Positions 53,722 through 62,584 of a stretch of 64,000 bases of DNA are shown here, in pieces (positions within the stretch are counted from its first letter, which is position 1; every line of letters starts with the position of its first letter). This DNA comes from an uncultured Dorea sp. (lineage in GTDB: Bacteria > Bacillota > Clostridia > Lachnospirales > Lachnospiraceae): positions 57,718 to 121,717 of the forward strand of contig CAPEBR010000010.1 in the NCBI GenBank assembly GCA_948602995.1, in the 5' to 3' direction. The notes under the pieces were generated by a model. That model did not search any database. It had not been told where the DNA came from and saw nothing but the letters and a program-made list of their open reading frames with translations. The translations under genes and the position numbers were made by a program.

Positions 53722-54438
53722 TTATTTTAACCAATTATCCTTATCAGCCTTTAAATAAGCCTTGAACATCTCCAAATCATCCTTTGTGGTAAGTTTAATG
53801 TTTTTGTCCGATCCGGCCGCAAAGTATAGCCTCTCTCCAAGTTCTACCATCATAGTATTGGTGTAAGAAGAACCATAGATACCAACTCCTTTTTTATATG
53901 CCTCATGATAAGCCCATAAAAGTTTTCCAAATTTATATGCCTGAGGGGTTGATACTCTTCTAAGTTTTTCTCTCGGTATATACTTCACTGTGGAGATTTC
54001 ATTATCTGCCACAAAAATCTGCTCATTATAAGGAAGAGACGTGACAGCACTTCCGTATTGCTGGCACTTTACAATAACATCAGACAACACAGTTTCATCA
54101 ACAAGAGGGCGTATACCATCATGAATGATAACTATGTCATCATTTCCACACTTTTCTTCCAAATTAAAGACCCCGTTACGAATAGATTCCTGTCCAGTAT
54201 CACCGCCAGAAACAATCCATTTTAGCTTGGTAATATTGAACTGTTTTGCATATGCCCACACGATATCATGCCAACCGTCAATGCAAACTACTTCAATCGC
54301 ATCAATTTGGGGATGCCTTTGAAATCCTTCCAGTGTGTAAATTAGCACCGGCTTATCATATACATTGATAAACTGCTTTGGAATATCCTGGCCCATACGG
54401 TGACCAGAACCTCCGGCAATAATTATTGCGATGTTCAT
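53722..54438 (-). CDS. IspD/TarI-family cytidylyltransferase
   Basis: 238-residue enzyme that joins CTP to an alcohol phosphate. Motifs include IIAGGSGHRMGQDIPKQFI at the start, GGDTGQESIRNGVF near residue 80, HDGIRPLVDE near 105 and STPQAYKFG near 164. In a glycan locus with a CDP-alcohol phosphotransferase it is more probably TarI-like (ribitol- or arabinitol-5-phosphate) than IspD of isoprenoid synthesis. It is the single-domain counterpart of the N-terminal half of the fusion at 38320. Confidence 0.87.
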   Translation of the reverse strand: MNIAIIIAGGSGHRMGQDIPKQFINVYDKPVLIYTLEGFQRHPQIDAIEVVCIDGWHDIVWAYAKQFNITKLKWIVSGGDTGQESIRNGVFNLEEKCGNDDIVIIHDGIRPLVDETVLSDVIVKCQQYGSAVTSLPYNEQIFVADNEISTVKYIPREKLRRVSTPQAYKFGKLLWAYHEAYKKGVGIYGSSYTNTMMVELGERLYFAAGSDKNIKLTTKDDLEMFKAYLKADKDNWLK

Positions 54439-54454
54439 GTGCTCCCTCTCATTT

Positions 54455-55183
54455 CTATTTTACTTTGAAAATGCTTTTTAACGAAGCAATCATCACAAGG
54501 AAGTTTAAAACAAAATATCCTATTGTGAATAAATCAAGCATATTAATCAATATTGCAATTAACATAAATACCTGCACAAATCCTGATATAGATGTTAAGT
54601 TTAATGCCACTAGTTTTACTAATCCATACTCGGATTTATCTTTTATTCCGGTCACTTTACTTTCATCTCCAACTGTTGTGATTGCCTTGTGCATAATAAA
54701 GCGTGGAAAAATTACAAATATTCCTGATAAGGCTCCTAAAATAATATAAAGTTCTGCCGGAATATTAAGCGGTGCTAAAATCCCCCCATTATGACATGCA
54801 GCAATTCCCCATGAAAAAAAGGAAATTATCATAGCTATATACCCACTCATTGCATCATACACACTTCCAAGTGGTGAAAACTGCTTTTTGTAACGTGCAA
54901 CATTTCCGTCAACTCCATCCAACAGATTCCACAAAAAAAAGAATAGCCATCCTAATATAAGTTCACTCTTGGCATTTGCAATATACATAACTACAAACCC
55001 TGCAATAATTGGGATAATCGATATTACAGAGATTGTATTAGGTGAAATGTCTGTATATAAAAATGGTATTGTTAAGATATAAGAAATAGGTCTTCCAACG
55101 TAAAATGCAAAGTAATCATTTTTTGCAGAGTTTCTTTTTTCGAGACTCATGGCTTTCTGTTCTATATCTCTAGGCGTAATCAT
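54455..55183 (-). CDS. CDP-alcohol phosphatidyltransferase-family membrane protein
   Basis: 242 residues with about six hydrophobic segments. The family motif DGx2ARx8Gx3Dx3D is present as DGNVAR, eight residues, G, SVY, D, AMS, then G instead of the final D, which is the usual catalytic base. The protein otherwise looks normal. It would join an alcohol or polyol from a CDP donor to a lipid or glycan; the loss of the last Asp suggests a changed or absent activity. It follows GT4 in cluster 3 and precedes the TarI-like gene. Confidence 0.8.
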   Translation of the reverse strand: MITPRDIEQKAMSLEKRNSAKNDYFAFYVGRPISYILTIPFLYTDISPNTISVISIIPIIAGFVVMYIANAKSELILGWLFFFLWNLLDGVDGNVARYKKQFSPLGSVYDAMSGYIAMIISFFSWGIAACHNGGILAPLNIPAELYIILGALSGIFVIFPRFIMHKAITTVGDESKVTGIKDKSEYGLVKLVALNLTSISGFVQVFMLIAILINMLDLFTIGYFVLNFLVMIASLKSIFKVK

Positions 55184-55320
55184 TTATTTTACTTCACCCA
55201 TCCCTTCTGATCCTGCCTCTGCTCAAGTTCCCTGTCTTATCCCCGTGTCATCCCTTTTATTCTGTTGCAGTTCAGCATTATTCTATGAACTTAACTCATG
55301 ATCGTAGAATTAATTCTAAG

Positions 55321-56400
55321 TCATAGAAACAGAGCTTTTCTATAAAGGTCAACGTAATTTTCAACCATTACAGTTGTGTTGTATTGAGTTATACTATCTT
55401 TATAAGCTCTGCCAATTATTTCGTTGCATTTCCTATTCTGCGCGGTTCTAATGGCCTCTACATAATCACTTACACAGTCACAGACATATCCATTCACACC
55501 ATTAGATATTACATCCCGGTTGCCTATCACATCAGAAACTACGCAAAGTTTCTTCATATACATAGCTTCTAAAAGGCTCATGGGAAGCCCTTCCCAAAGA
55601 GACGTTAGCATAAACACATCTGCAGACAAAGAATAACGGATGGCCTCATCCCTTTCTGCCCAACCAGTAATCTCTATATTCGAAGCCATCAGTTCATCCC
55701 TCATCTCGCCATCACCAATCCACATGAATCGGACATCTGGCATGGCTTCAGCAATTTTGTTAAATAGTTTTGGATTTTTTTGGTAGCAAATACGACCCAA
55801 AGTAAACACCGTAAATCCTTTTTTTCTAATCTCTAAAGCCTTGTTAATCATTACCTGTAATTCTTTTGTATTTATCCCATTATTCACATATGTTGCATTT
55901 GGAGTAAGATTCAAAGTTTCATGGTGCTCACCCATGCTGCACGAGATAACTGTACAGTTTCTCTTGGATGAAACCAATTCTACAGCTTTGAACATCTTTC
56001 TTTTTATTATATTCTGATCCGTCATCAAAAAGCTGTACCCGTGCGGTGTGTAAAACAGTGGTATCCTTTTCCCATTAAATGCCCATCTCCCAATGACACC
56101 AGCTTTTGATGAATGTAGGTGGATTAAGTCTGGCTTGACAGTATCAGCAATCTTTCTGATTTCAAAAAGGGCTTTTATGTCTTTAGCCGGTCTGATTAAT
56201 CTAACAAAATTTTGGACTTCAATTAGATGTATTCTCTTATCAAACTTTTTGCGAAAGTCCACAGGTGTTTGGGGGCGAACTGCATAAGCTATAAATATCT
56301 CAAAAAAATCTGCCAACCCGTTCGTCAGATCAACTATGTATGTGAATACACCTCCGCCCATGGCTTCTACTATATATAAAAGCTTTTTCATTCTCTTCAT
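55321..56400 (-). CDS. Family 4 glycosyltransferase, first gene of cluster 3
   Basis: 359-residue GT-B enzyme, clearly paralogous to the first gene of cluster 2: shared blocks are IVEAMGGG, RPQTPV, HLHSSKAG, RWAFNGKRI, FYTPHGYSFLM, TLGRICYQKNPKLF and TSLWEGLPMSLLEAMYM. Both therefore probably use the same lipid-linked acceptor. ATG 56400 and ATG 56391 are both possible starts. The shared leader element lies 95-135 bases upstream. The 137-base gap to the next gene downstream contains nothing evident. Confidence 0.9.
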   Translation of the reverse strand: MKRMKKLLYIVEAMGGGVFTYIVDLTNGLADFFEIFIAYAVRPQTPVDFRKKFDKRIHLIEVQNFVRLIRPAKDIKALFEIRKIADTVKPDLIHLHSSKAGVIGRWAFNGKRIPLFYTPHGYSFLMTDQNIIKRKMFKAVELVSSKRNCTVISCSMGEHHETLNLTPNATYVNNGINTKELQVMINKALEIRKKGFTVFTLGRICYQKNPKLFNKIAEAMPDVRFMWIGDGEMRDELMASNIEITGWAERDEAIRYSLSADVFMLTSLWEGLPMSLLEAMYMKKLCVVSDVIGNRDVISNGVNGYVCDCVSDYVEAIRTAQNRKCNEIIGRAYKDSITQYNTTVMVENYVDLYRKALFL

Positions 56401-56494
56401 CCAGTCAATTTTATATTATCTACAATACGGTATCACTTGTGCATACAAATAATAAATAGGATTTTGTATAATCCTCAAAGGGAAGTATCACACA

Positions 56495-56535
56495 ATCAAA
56501 TTCTCTAATCATTCCTTCAAGGGACTTTGAAGTCA
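56495..56535 (-). promoter_or_regulatory. Shared cluster leader element, cluster 3 copy
   Basis: Same core (GTCCCTTGAAGGAATGATT in the minus sense) and the same 7-bp dyad as the copies before clusters 1 and 2. Confidence 0.6.
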
Positions 56536-56553
56536 TAAAAACAGAATGCAAGC

Positions 56554-56582
56554 TTTACGATTCCCGGCATTTGTGATAGTAT
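56554..56582 (+). promoter_or_regulatory. Candidate promoter of the AAA gene at 56680
   Basis: TTTACG (56554-56559), a 17-base spacer and TAGTAT (56577-56582), conserved with the promoter at 25348-25376. Confidence 0.5.
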
Positions 56583-56679
56583 GAAAGAAAAAGCGAAGCA
56601 TAGATATTTTTAATGAATTTTTTCATGTAGATATGAATGCTTTAAGCAGTTATAGGATATTTGAAGGGATGTATATGAT

Positions 56680-58254
56680 ATGGGCATTTATGTAAATCCA
56701 GGAAACACAGCGTTTCGGAAAGCATTAAATTCAGATATATATGTTGACAAAACAGAACTCATCTCTGTCACAAATGCCAGGATTGATAAATCAAATTGCT
56801 TTATGTGTGTCAGCCGCCCGCGACGTTTTGGAAAATCTATGGCGGCAGACATGCTGTCAGCATATTATAGCCGGGGCTGCGATTCATCATTATTATTCTC
56901 AGGATTAAAAATTAAAGCGGACCGCTCCTTTGATGAACATCTGAACAGTTATAATGTAATCCGTCTGGATATCCAGCAGTTTTTGTTTCATGAATCCCAC
57001 CTTGATATTTTTATCAGTAAAATCCAACAGGAAGTAATCGATGAGCTCCAAAAGGAATACAGTGGATATTTTAGAGCCGACCAATATGGACTTCCAGGCG
57101 TCTTGAAACAAATTTATGCCCATACAGAAAATGGTTTTATCTTTATCATAGATGAATGGGATTGTGTATTTCGGCTTGCTAAGGAGCGGAAGGACGTGCA
57201 GAAAGAATATCTGAACTTCTTAAGAGGGCTGTTCAAGGGGCAGGATTATGTTGAACTGGCATATATGACAGGAATCCTTCCAATTAAAAAATATGGTGAT
57301 CATTCGGCAATCAATATCTTCCATGAATACTCCATGATTTCGCCAAAAAACCTGGGAAAATATTTTGGCTTTACAGACCAGGAAGTCAAGGATCTATGTA
57401 CGTCTCATGATATGGACTATTCAGCAGTTGAAAAGTGGTACGATGGTTATCGGCTGGGGGAATTCCATATCTATAATCCAAAATCAGTAGTTGATGCACT
57501 GACCTGGGGAAAAATTCAGGGTTACTGGACCGGAACAGAGACTTATGAGGCTTTAAAGAGTTATATTGATCAGAATTTTGACGGGCTGCGGGAATCTGTT
57601 ATAAAAATGCTTAATAACATTCGATGTAAGATAGATCCTTTAACATCACAGAACGATATGTCGACATTTCGGACAAAGGACGATATTCTCACATTGCTGG
57701 TACATCTCGGATATCTGACTTATGATGAGACATCAGATGAGGTATTTATTCCTAATCAGGAGATTGAGGTGGAATTTATGAGGGCAGTGAAGGTTGGCGG
57801 TTGGGAAGGACTGATGGAGGCTCTGAAACAGTCGGAAGAGCTGCTCCAAAATACACTAACGCAGAATGAAGAAGCAGTTGCGCGTGGAATTGCTGCAGTT
57901 CATAACCAGACTGCTTCGATGTTGAAATATAATAATGAAAATTCTCTGACGTGTGTGGTTCTCATGGCATATTATAGTGCAAAAGCATATTATATGAACC
58001 CGATTATGGAATTGCCGTCCGGGAAGGGATTCGCAGATGTAGTATATCTCCCCAGGAGAAATGTTGACAAGCCGGCATTAGTTGTGGAATTGAAGTGGAA
58101 TAAAAGCGCAGAGGGCGCTATCCGGCAGATCAAGAACCGGCAGTATGCCTCCTGGGTGGAAGGGTATACCGGGGACATCCTTTTAGTTGGGATCAGTTAT
58201 GATATGGAAAAGAAGATACATGAGTGTGCAATTGAGATATATGCGAAAGAATAA
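56680..58254 (+). CDS. AAA-ATPase-like / PD-(D/E)XK nuclease-domain protein, near-copy
   Basis: 524 residues, same architecture as the gene at 25590: YVDKTELISV, P-loop CVSRPRRFGKS, Walker B FIIDEWD, then C-terminal KGFADVVYLP, VELKW and QIKNRQYASW. Most residues agree by eye with that paralogue, and the upstream 165 bp is nearly identical, so one is a duplicate of the other. GAAGGGATG lies before ATG 56680. Both copies look intact, suggesting the function is retained. Role unknown. Confidence 0.85.
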   Translation: MGIYVNPGNTAFRKALNSDIYVDKTELISVTNARIDKSNCFMCVSRPRRFGKSMAADMLSAYYSRGCDSSLLFSGLKIKADRSFDEHLNSYNVIRLDIQQFLFHESHLDIFISKIQQEVIDELQKEYSGYFRADQYGLPGVLKQIYAHTENGFIFIIDEWDCVFRLAKERKDVQKEYLNFLRGLFKGQDYVELAYMTGILPIKKYGDHSAINIFHEYSMISPKNLGKYFGFTDQEVKDLCTSHDMDYSAVEKWYDGYRLGEFHIYNPKSVVDALTWGKIQGYWTGTETYEALKSYIDQNFDGLRESVIKMLNNIRCKIDPLTSQNDMSTFRTKDDILTLLVHLGYLTYDETSDEVFIPNQEIEVEFMRAVKVGGWEGLMEALKQSEELLQNTLTQNEEAVARGIAAVHNQTASMLKYNNENSLTCVVLMAYYSAKAYYMNPIMELPSGKGFADVVYLPRRNVDKPALVVELKWNKSAEGAIRQIKNRQYASWVEGYTGDILLVGISYDMEKKIHECAIEIYAKE

Positions 58255-58329
58255 AAGGGACTCAGACTGAAAAATAGTTGGTAAGGAACAGAGGCGTTAT
58301 AAAGAATTACAAAAATCAGGGGGGATTTG

Positions 58330-60339
58330 ATGAAGAAAAATATGATGCAAAAAATTACTGTGTTTCTGCTTGTAGTTGTTATATGCGGAGCTATTATGCC
58401 AGAACTTAATGTAACTGCAGGAGAGATGGAAGCAGACGGGACTAATGCAGAAGAAACAGAGGAAACGGCTTCTGACACAGCCGGACAGCCAAAAGGGCTT
58501 CCAGACGAAAAGCTTTTGAATGAGGCAGAAGAGCGAACCGGGATTTACGAGAGAGAGGATGGCCTGGCGCTCAACTGGGCAGAGCCAGAGAAGTGCCATG
58601 TCTATGCCGCCGGGGACGGAAGTGTCCAAGTCATCTACTCTGTTTTAGACGGAACGCAGCAGTCTTTGATGATTGATACATTTGCTGCCGATGGAACTCA
58701 AAAAAGTCATAAAAAAATAGATCTTCCGGGAAGAAGCTGGGGTGGAACGATCTATGAGGGGAATGATGACTGCCACTACATTATGACCGGGAACGATGAT
58801 AATTATGCCTACTATATTCAAAAATACAGCCGGGAATGGAACTTACTGGGCACAGCCTCAATTACCAGGGAGGATAGTTATACGGCAGAGGCTTTTCGTG
58901 CCGGGAACAGCAGTTTTACCATGGCAGGGCATAATCTGATTGTCCATACATCAAGACTAAGGCCGGATGGGCATCAGTCAAATACTACCTTTTTCATAGA
59001 CACCCGGACAATGACTCCCACATATATCACGGGAGAATTTGGATTTGACCATGTCAGCCATTCATTTAACCAGTTTGTAAAGAGCATCGGAAATCAGGTT
59101 CTGATGGTGGATCATGGCGATGCTTATCCCCGTGCTGTATGCCTGCAGGCATTCGATGCGGAGACGTCAGAAGAGGGGTTAAAACCTTCGAATCTGTTGG
59201 AAATGTCTCTGCTAGATATAAAAGGGAATACTGGAAATAATTTTACAGGCACAACCGTAAATGGGTTCGAACTAGGACAGCATAACCATATTGTTGCAGG
59301 TTCATCCGTTCCCCATGATTCCATTCAGACAAATCAGGATCTCATGACCTATACGAACAGCAGCAGGAATCTTTATGTGATTTTAGTGAAAAAGGATCTT
59401 AGCGGCTCCTCAATAAAATGGCTGACCTCCTATTCAAAAGACAGCGGAATCAGTATAAAAAATATACATCTCATAAAAGCGGATGACAATAAATTTGTGC
59501 TGCTTTATGGCATGAGCAAAAATGGTGCTGATGTCAGTACATGTTGCATGACCATAGACTCGAATGGAAATATTTTATCTGCCAGGACACTGAATAAGCC
59601 ATTTTACTGCACCTCGCAGCCTTCTATGGCAGGAAACAGGCTGGTATGGTGTCACTACATGGAATCAGAACTCGGATGCTTTATGGTGAAAAACAGCTGG
59701 AATATGTCAGACGGAAGCTTTTCAGTCCAAAATCTGAAAACGGGAGTAGCTGGGAATATCAGCAAAATTGTGCTTAACTCCAGGATCTTATCCAGCTATT
59801 CTGTCGGAAAAAAGATTTCTCCGGAGATTAGTGTCTATTCCAATGCGTTTAAAAACAATTTTCCTTCTGCACCTGTAGTCTGGAAATCCTCGAAACCTTC
59901 CGTTGTAGCGGTACAGAATGAAGAAACGATCCTTTCAAGGGTCGTTTACAATCGCGCATATAAGAAGGCAGAGACCGTTTTGAAGACAAAGGCAGCGGGA
60001 ACTGCGACAATCACTGCATTAATTGGAGGCAAAAGCTTTTCATTTAAGATAAAAGTGGGAAAAGCCGTATCAAAAAAACCAAAGGTAAAAAAAGTGACCC
60101 TATCCGGGAAGAAATCTGTGAAGGCGGGTAAATCGTTAAAGCTCAAGGCAAAGGTTACTGCACCAAAGGGTGCAAATAAAAAGCTGAAATGGAAGAGCAG
60201 CAATAAACGGTATGCAAAGGTAAATAGTAAAGGTGTTGTGAAAACTTATAAAAGAGGGAAGGGCAAAAGAGTAAAAATTACTGCGTCAGCGATAGATGGA
60301 AGCAGGAAAAAAGGCTCAATAAAAATAAGAATAAAGTAA
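58330..60339 (+). CDS. Secreted protein with C-terminal Ig-like (Big_2) domains
   Basis: 669 residues. A signal peptide is visible (basic start, hydrophobic residues about 10-25, probable cleavage after NVTA or nearby). An acidic linker (about 30-60) follows, then a 400-residue beta-rich region with repeated GN, YIQKYS and LVHT-like strands that may be a propeller, then two bacterial Ig-like domains from about residue 480 (VWKSSKPSVVAV; KLKWKSSNKRYAKVNSKGVV). There is no sortase motif or membrane anchor at the very basic C-terminus. GGGGG precedes ATG 58330. Probably surface-associated. Confidence 0.8.
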   Translation: MKKNMMQKITVFLLVVVICGAIMPELNVTAGEMEADGTNAEETEETASDTAGQPKGLPDEKLLNEAEERTGIYEREDGLALNWAEPEKCHVYAAGDGSVQVIYSVLDGTQQSLMIDTFAADGTQKSHKKIDLPGRSWGGTIYEGNDDCHYIMTGNDDNYAYYIQKYSREWNLLGTASITREDSYTAEAFRAGNSSFTMAGHNLIVHTSRLRPDGHQSNTTFFIDTRTMTPTYITGEFGFDHVSHSFNQFVKSIGNQVLMVDHGDAYPRAVCLQAFDAETSEEGLKPSNLLEMSLLDIKGNTGNNFTGTTVNGFELGQHNHIVAGSSVPHDSIQTNQDLMTYTNSSRNLYVILVKKDLSGSSIKWLTSYSKDSGISIKNIHLIKADDNKFVLLYGMSKNGADVSTCCMTIDSNGNILSARTLNKPFYCTSQPSMAGNRLVWCHYMESELGCFMVKNSWNMSDGSFSVQNLKTGVAGNISKIVLNSRILSSYSVGKKISPEISVYSNAFKNNFPSAPVVWKSSKPSVVAVQNEETILSRVVYNRAYKKAETVLKTKAAGTATITALIGGKSFSFKIKVGKAVSKKPKVKKVTLSGKKSVKAGKSLKLKAKVTAPKGANKKLKWKSSNKRYAKVNSKGVVKTYKRGKGKRVKITASAIDGSRKKGSIKIRIK

Positions 60340-60399
60340 GCGAATACGATAAAGACATTGAAACAGTGGGATAGAAATGCGGAAGGACAGGGTAAGAGA

Positions 60400-62103
60400 A
60401 TGACAAAAATGCTGCCTGTTGGAATAGAAAATTTTGAAGAAATCAGAACAGAGAACTACTACTATGTCGACAAAACCGGGATGATCAGGGATCTGCTTAA
60501 TAAGCACGGGAAGGTCAATCTGTTTACCCGCCCGCGGCGATTTGGCAAGTCTCTGAATATGAGCATGCTCAGGACGTTTTTTGAAAGGGGATGTGATCAG
60601 GCTCTGTTTGAAGGGCTTGATATCTCAAGAGAAACGGCGCTTTGCGAAAGACACATGGGGCAGTATCCTGTAATGTCTATCAGTTTGAAAGGGGTAAATG
60701 GAGCGGATTATAAAACGGCACGTTCCCTTCTGTGCTCGGTGGTCGGGGAGGAGGCTCTGAGGTTTGAAACAGAGCTGATGGAAAGCGATAAGCTATCTCA
60801 AACAGAAAAAAAGCGTTATATGCAGCTGATTACTATAGATAAAAGGAATAATGAAAGCTTCGTTATGTCTGATTCTGTATTAATGGGGAGTTTGAAGACA
60901 CTCTCTGCGCTGCTTAGAAGGCATTATGGCAGAAAGACCATTATTTTGATTGATGAGTATGATGTACCGCTTGCAAAGGCACATGAACAGGGCTACTATG
61001 ATGAGATGATTTTGCTAGTACGCAATATATTCGAGCAGGTCCTTAAGACAAATGACAGCCTTTATTTTGCGGTATTGACCGGATGCCTGCGGGTATCAAA
61101 AGAAAGCATCTTTACCGGGCTGAACAATCCGAAGGTACTGTCAATCACAAGTGTCCGGTTTGAAGAGTATTTTGGATTTACAGACAGTGAAGTAAGGGAA
61201 ATGCTGTCATATTATGATCTGGGCAATAAATATGATATGATAAAAGAATGGTACGATGGATATCATTTTGGAAATGCAGGAGTATATTGCCCTTGGGATG
61301 TAATTAGTTACTGCGATGAATTGCTGGATGATCCGCAAACAGAGCCAAAGGACTATTGGTCTAATACCAGTAGTAATGATGTAGTGAAGAGGTTTCTCCA
61401 AATGGCGAAAGCTGATACCAGGGATGACATTGAGCGTCTCATAGCTGGGGAGACTGTCCTGAAAACAATAAATGAGGAACTGATATATAAAGAACTGTAT
61501 GACAAGATTGACCATGTATGGAGCGTTCTCTTTACCACCGGGTATTTGACCCAGCGGGGGAAAGCGGACGGAGAACTGCGGCGGCTGGTAATTCCAAACA
61601 AAGAAATCCATAACATTTTTATGAAGCAGATCCGGGAGTGGATGCAGAGCAAAGTAAGGGAGGACGGAATAAAGCTAAACCGGTTCTGCGAGGCCTTCCG
61701 GAATGCTGATGCGGAAACCGTACAGACAATCTTTGCGGAATACCTAAGGGATACAGTCAGCATTCGCGATACGGCTGTCAGAAAAGAGCTGAAAGAAAAT
61801 TTTTATCATGGTTTTTTGCTCGGCCTGCTTCGCTTCAAAGAAGACTGGATGGTCATCTCGAACAGGGAAAGCGGAAAAGGATATGCAGATATTGTTGTTG
61901 AAATTTATTCCGAAAAGCTTGGTATTGTGATTGAAGTCAAATATCCAGATAACGGGAACCTGGATGCCGGCTGTCAGGAAGCAATGAAGCAGATCGAAGA
62001 TAGAGCATATACTGACCAGCCGCGCCTGGATGGTATGACCCGGATTATAAAATTCGGAATTGCATGCTATAAGAAAGAATGTAAAGTTGTATCAGATCAC
62101 TGA
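60400..62103 (+). CDS. AAA-ATPase-like / PD-(D/E)XK nuclease-domain protein, divergent member
   Basis: 567 residues. The N-terminal PF09820-type ATPase has YYVDKTGMIRDLL, P-loop TRPRRFGKSLN and Walker B IILIDEYDVPL near residue 185. The C-terminal nuclease-like domain has GYADIVVE, then VIEVKY, then QIEDRAY. It is closer to the truncated gene at 7510 than to the 25590/56680 pair. ATG 60400 is preferred because the family start (LPVGIENFEEI) follows; AAGGA is 12 bases upstream. It lies 60 bases after the Ig-like gene. A 5' remnant of a 25590-type gene follows directly. Confidence 0.85.
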   Translation: MTKMLPVGIENFEEIRTENYYYVDKTGMIRDLLNKHGKVNLFTRPRRFGKSLNMSMLRTFFERGCDQALFEGLDISRETALCERHMGQYPVMSISLKGVNGADYKTARSLLCSVVGEEALRFETELMESDKLSQTEKKRYMQLITIDKRNNESFVMSDSVLMGSLKTLSALLRRHYGRKTIILIDEYDVPLAKAHEQGYYDEMILLVRNIFEQVLKTNDSLYFAVLTGCLRVSKESIFTGLNNPKVLSITSVRFEEYFGFTDSEVREMLSYYDLGNKYDMIKEWYDGYHFGNAGVYCPWDVISYCDELLDDPQTEPKDYWSNTSSNDVVKRFLQMAKADTRDDIERLIAGETVLKTINEELIYKELYDKIDHVWSVLFTTGYLTQRGKADGELRRLVIPNKEIHNIFMKQIREWMQSKVREDGIKLNRFCEAFRNADAETVQTIFAEYLRDTVSIRDTAVRKELKENFYHGFLLGLLRFKEDWMVISNRESGKGYADIVVEIYSEKLGIVIEVKYPDNGNLDAGCQEAMKQIEDRAYTDQPRLDGMTRIIKFGIACYKKECKVVSDH

Positions 62104-62171
62104 CCAGTACAGGCAGCAACAGGGCTTGAGCCAGTTGTTTATCGCCAGAGATAATGGAGGAGGTGCAGAGC

Positions 62172-62360
62172 ATGGGCATTTATTTAAATCCGGGGAACAG
62201 TTTATTTAGAGAAACAGCCGTCCGCGCCGTTTTGGAAAGTCCATGGCCGCAGACATGCTGACTGCATATTATAGCAGGGGATGCGATTCTGCATCATTAT
62301 TTACTGGTTTAAAAGTTAAGGAGGACATCTCCTTTGAAAAGCATCTGAACCGTCATAACT
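62172..62360 (+). pseudogene. 5' remnant of a 25590-type AAA gene
   Basis: A strong GGAGGAGG and ATG lead to GIYLNPGNSLFRET, then an internal deletion of more than 80 bases jumps out of frame to the CCGTCCGCGCC of the P-loop region. The match to 25590 continues to about 62360 and stops. This is the mirror image of the scar at 25459. Confidence 0.8.
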
Positions 62361-62373
62361 AGATAGGAATATT

Positions 62374-62425
62374 TTATGCTGAATTTAGTCAATGTAGCCC
62401 GCTGCACCTCCTAAATCCAGCATAA
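62374..62425. repeat. 15-bp imperfect inverted repeat
   Basis: TTATGCTGAATTTAG (62374-62388) and CTAAATCCAGCATAA (62411-62425) pair with one mismatch around a 22-base loop. No T-tract follows on either strand, so it is not a standard terminator. It may be a relic of a small mobile repeat. Confidence 0.5.
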
Positions 62426-62461
62426 AGTCTGATGCAAACTGGGACGACATCTTGCAGAAAG

Positions 62462-62481
62462 CAATTTTCAAACACGCTCTA
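62462..62481 (-). repeat. Dispersed 20-bp element, copy 3, inverted
   Basis: Exact reverse complement of 7043-7062. With that copy it brackets 55 kb that includes clusters 1-3. Confidence 0.6.
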
Positions 62482-62584
62482 GAAATCTTCCTCATAAGTA
62501 TTTCCTGTAACTGTGTTTGTGTGCATTAGCAGAATCTTATAGTAGTGGTCTTGCAGTAGCGGATGCCAGACTACCAAAATAAGC

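Larger units (their letters stand above)
56491..56656 (+). repeat. 165-bp direct repeat, copy 2, between cluster 3 and an AAA gene
   Basis: Nearly identical to 25287-25452. It carries the leader element facing cluster 3 and a promoter facing the AAA gene at 56680. Two copies in direct orientation 31 kb apart could support deletion or amplification of everything between. Confidence 0.85.

Noticed and set aside
53722..54438. Housekeeping IspD of the isoprenoid pathway
   Set aside because: Its place within a glycan operon beside a CDP-alcohol phosphotransferase and an epimerase favours a polyol-phosphate cytidylyltransferase; no isoprenoid gene is nearby.
62374..62425. Inverted repeat as terminator of the AAA gene at 60400
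   Set aside because: No T-tract on either side and more than 270 bases after the stop; kept only as a repeat.
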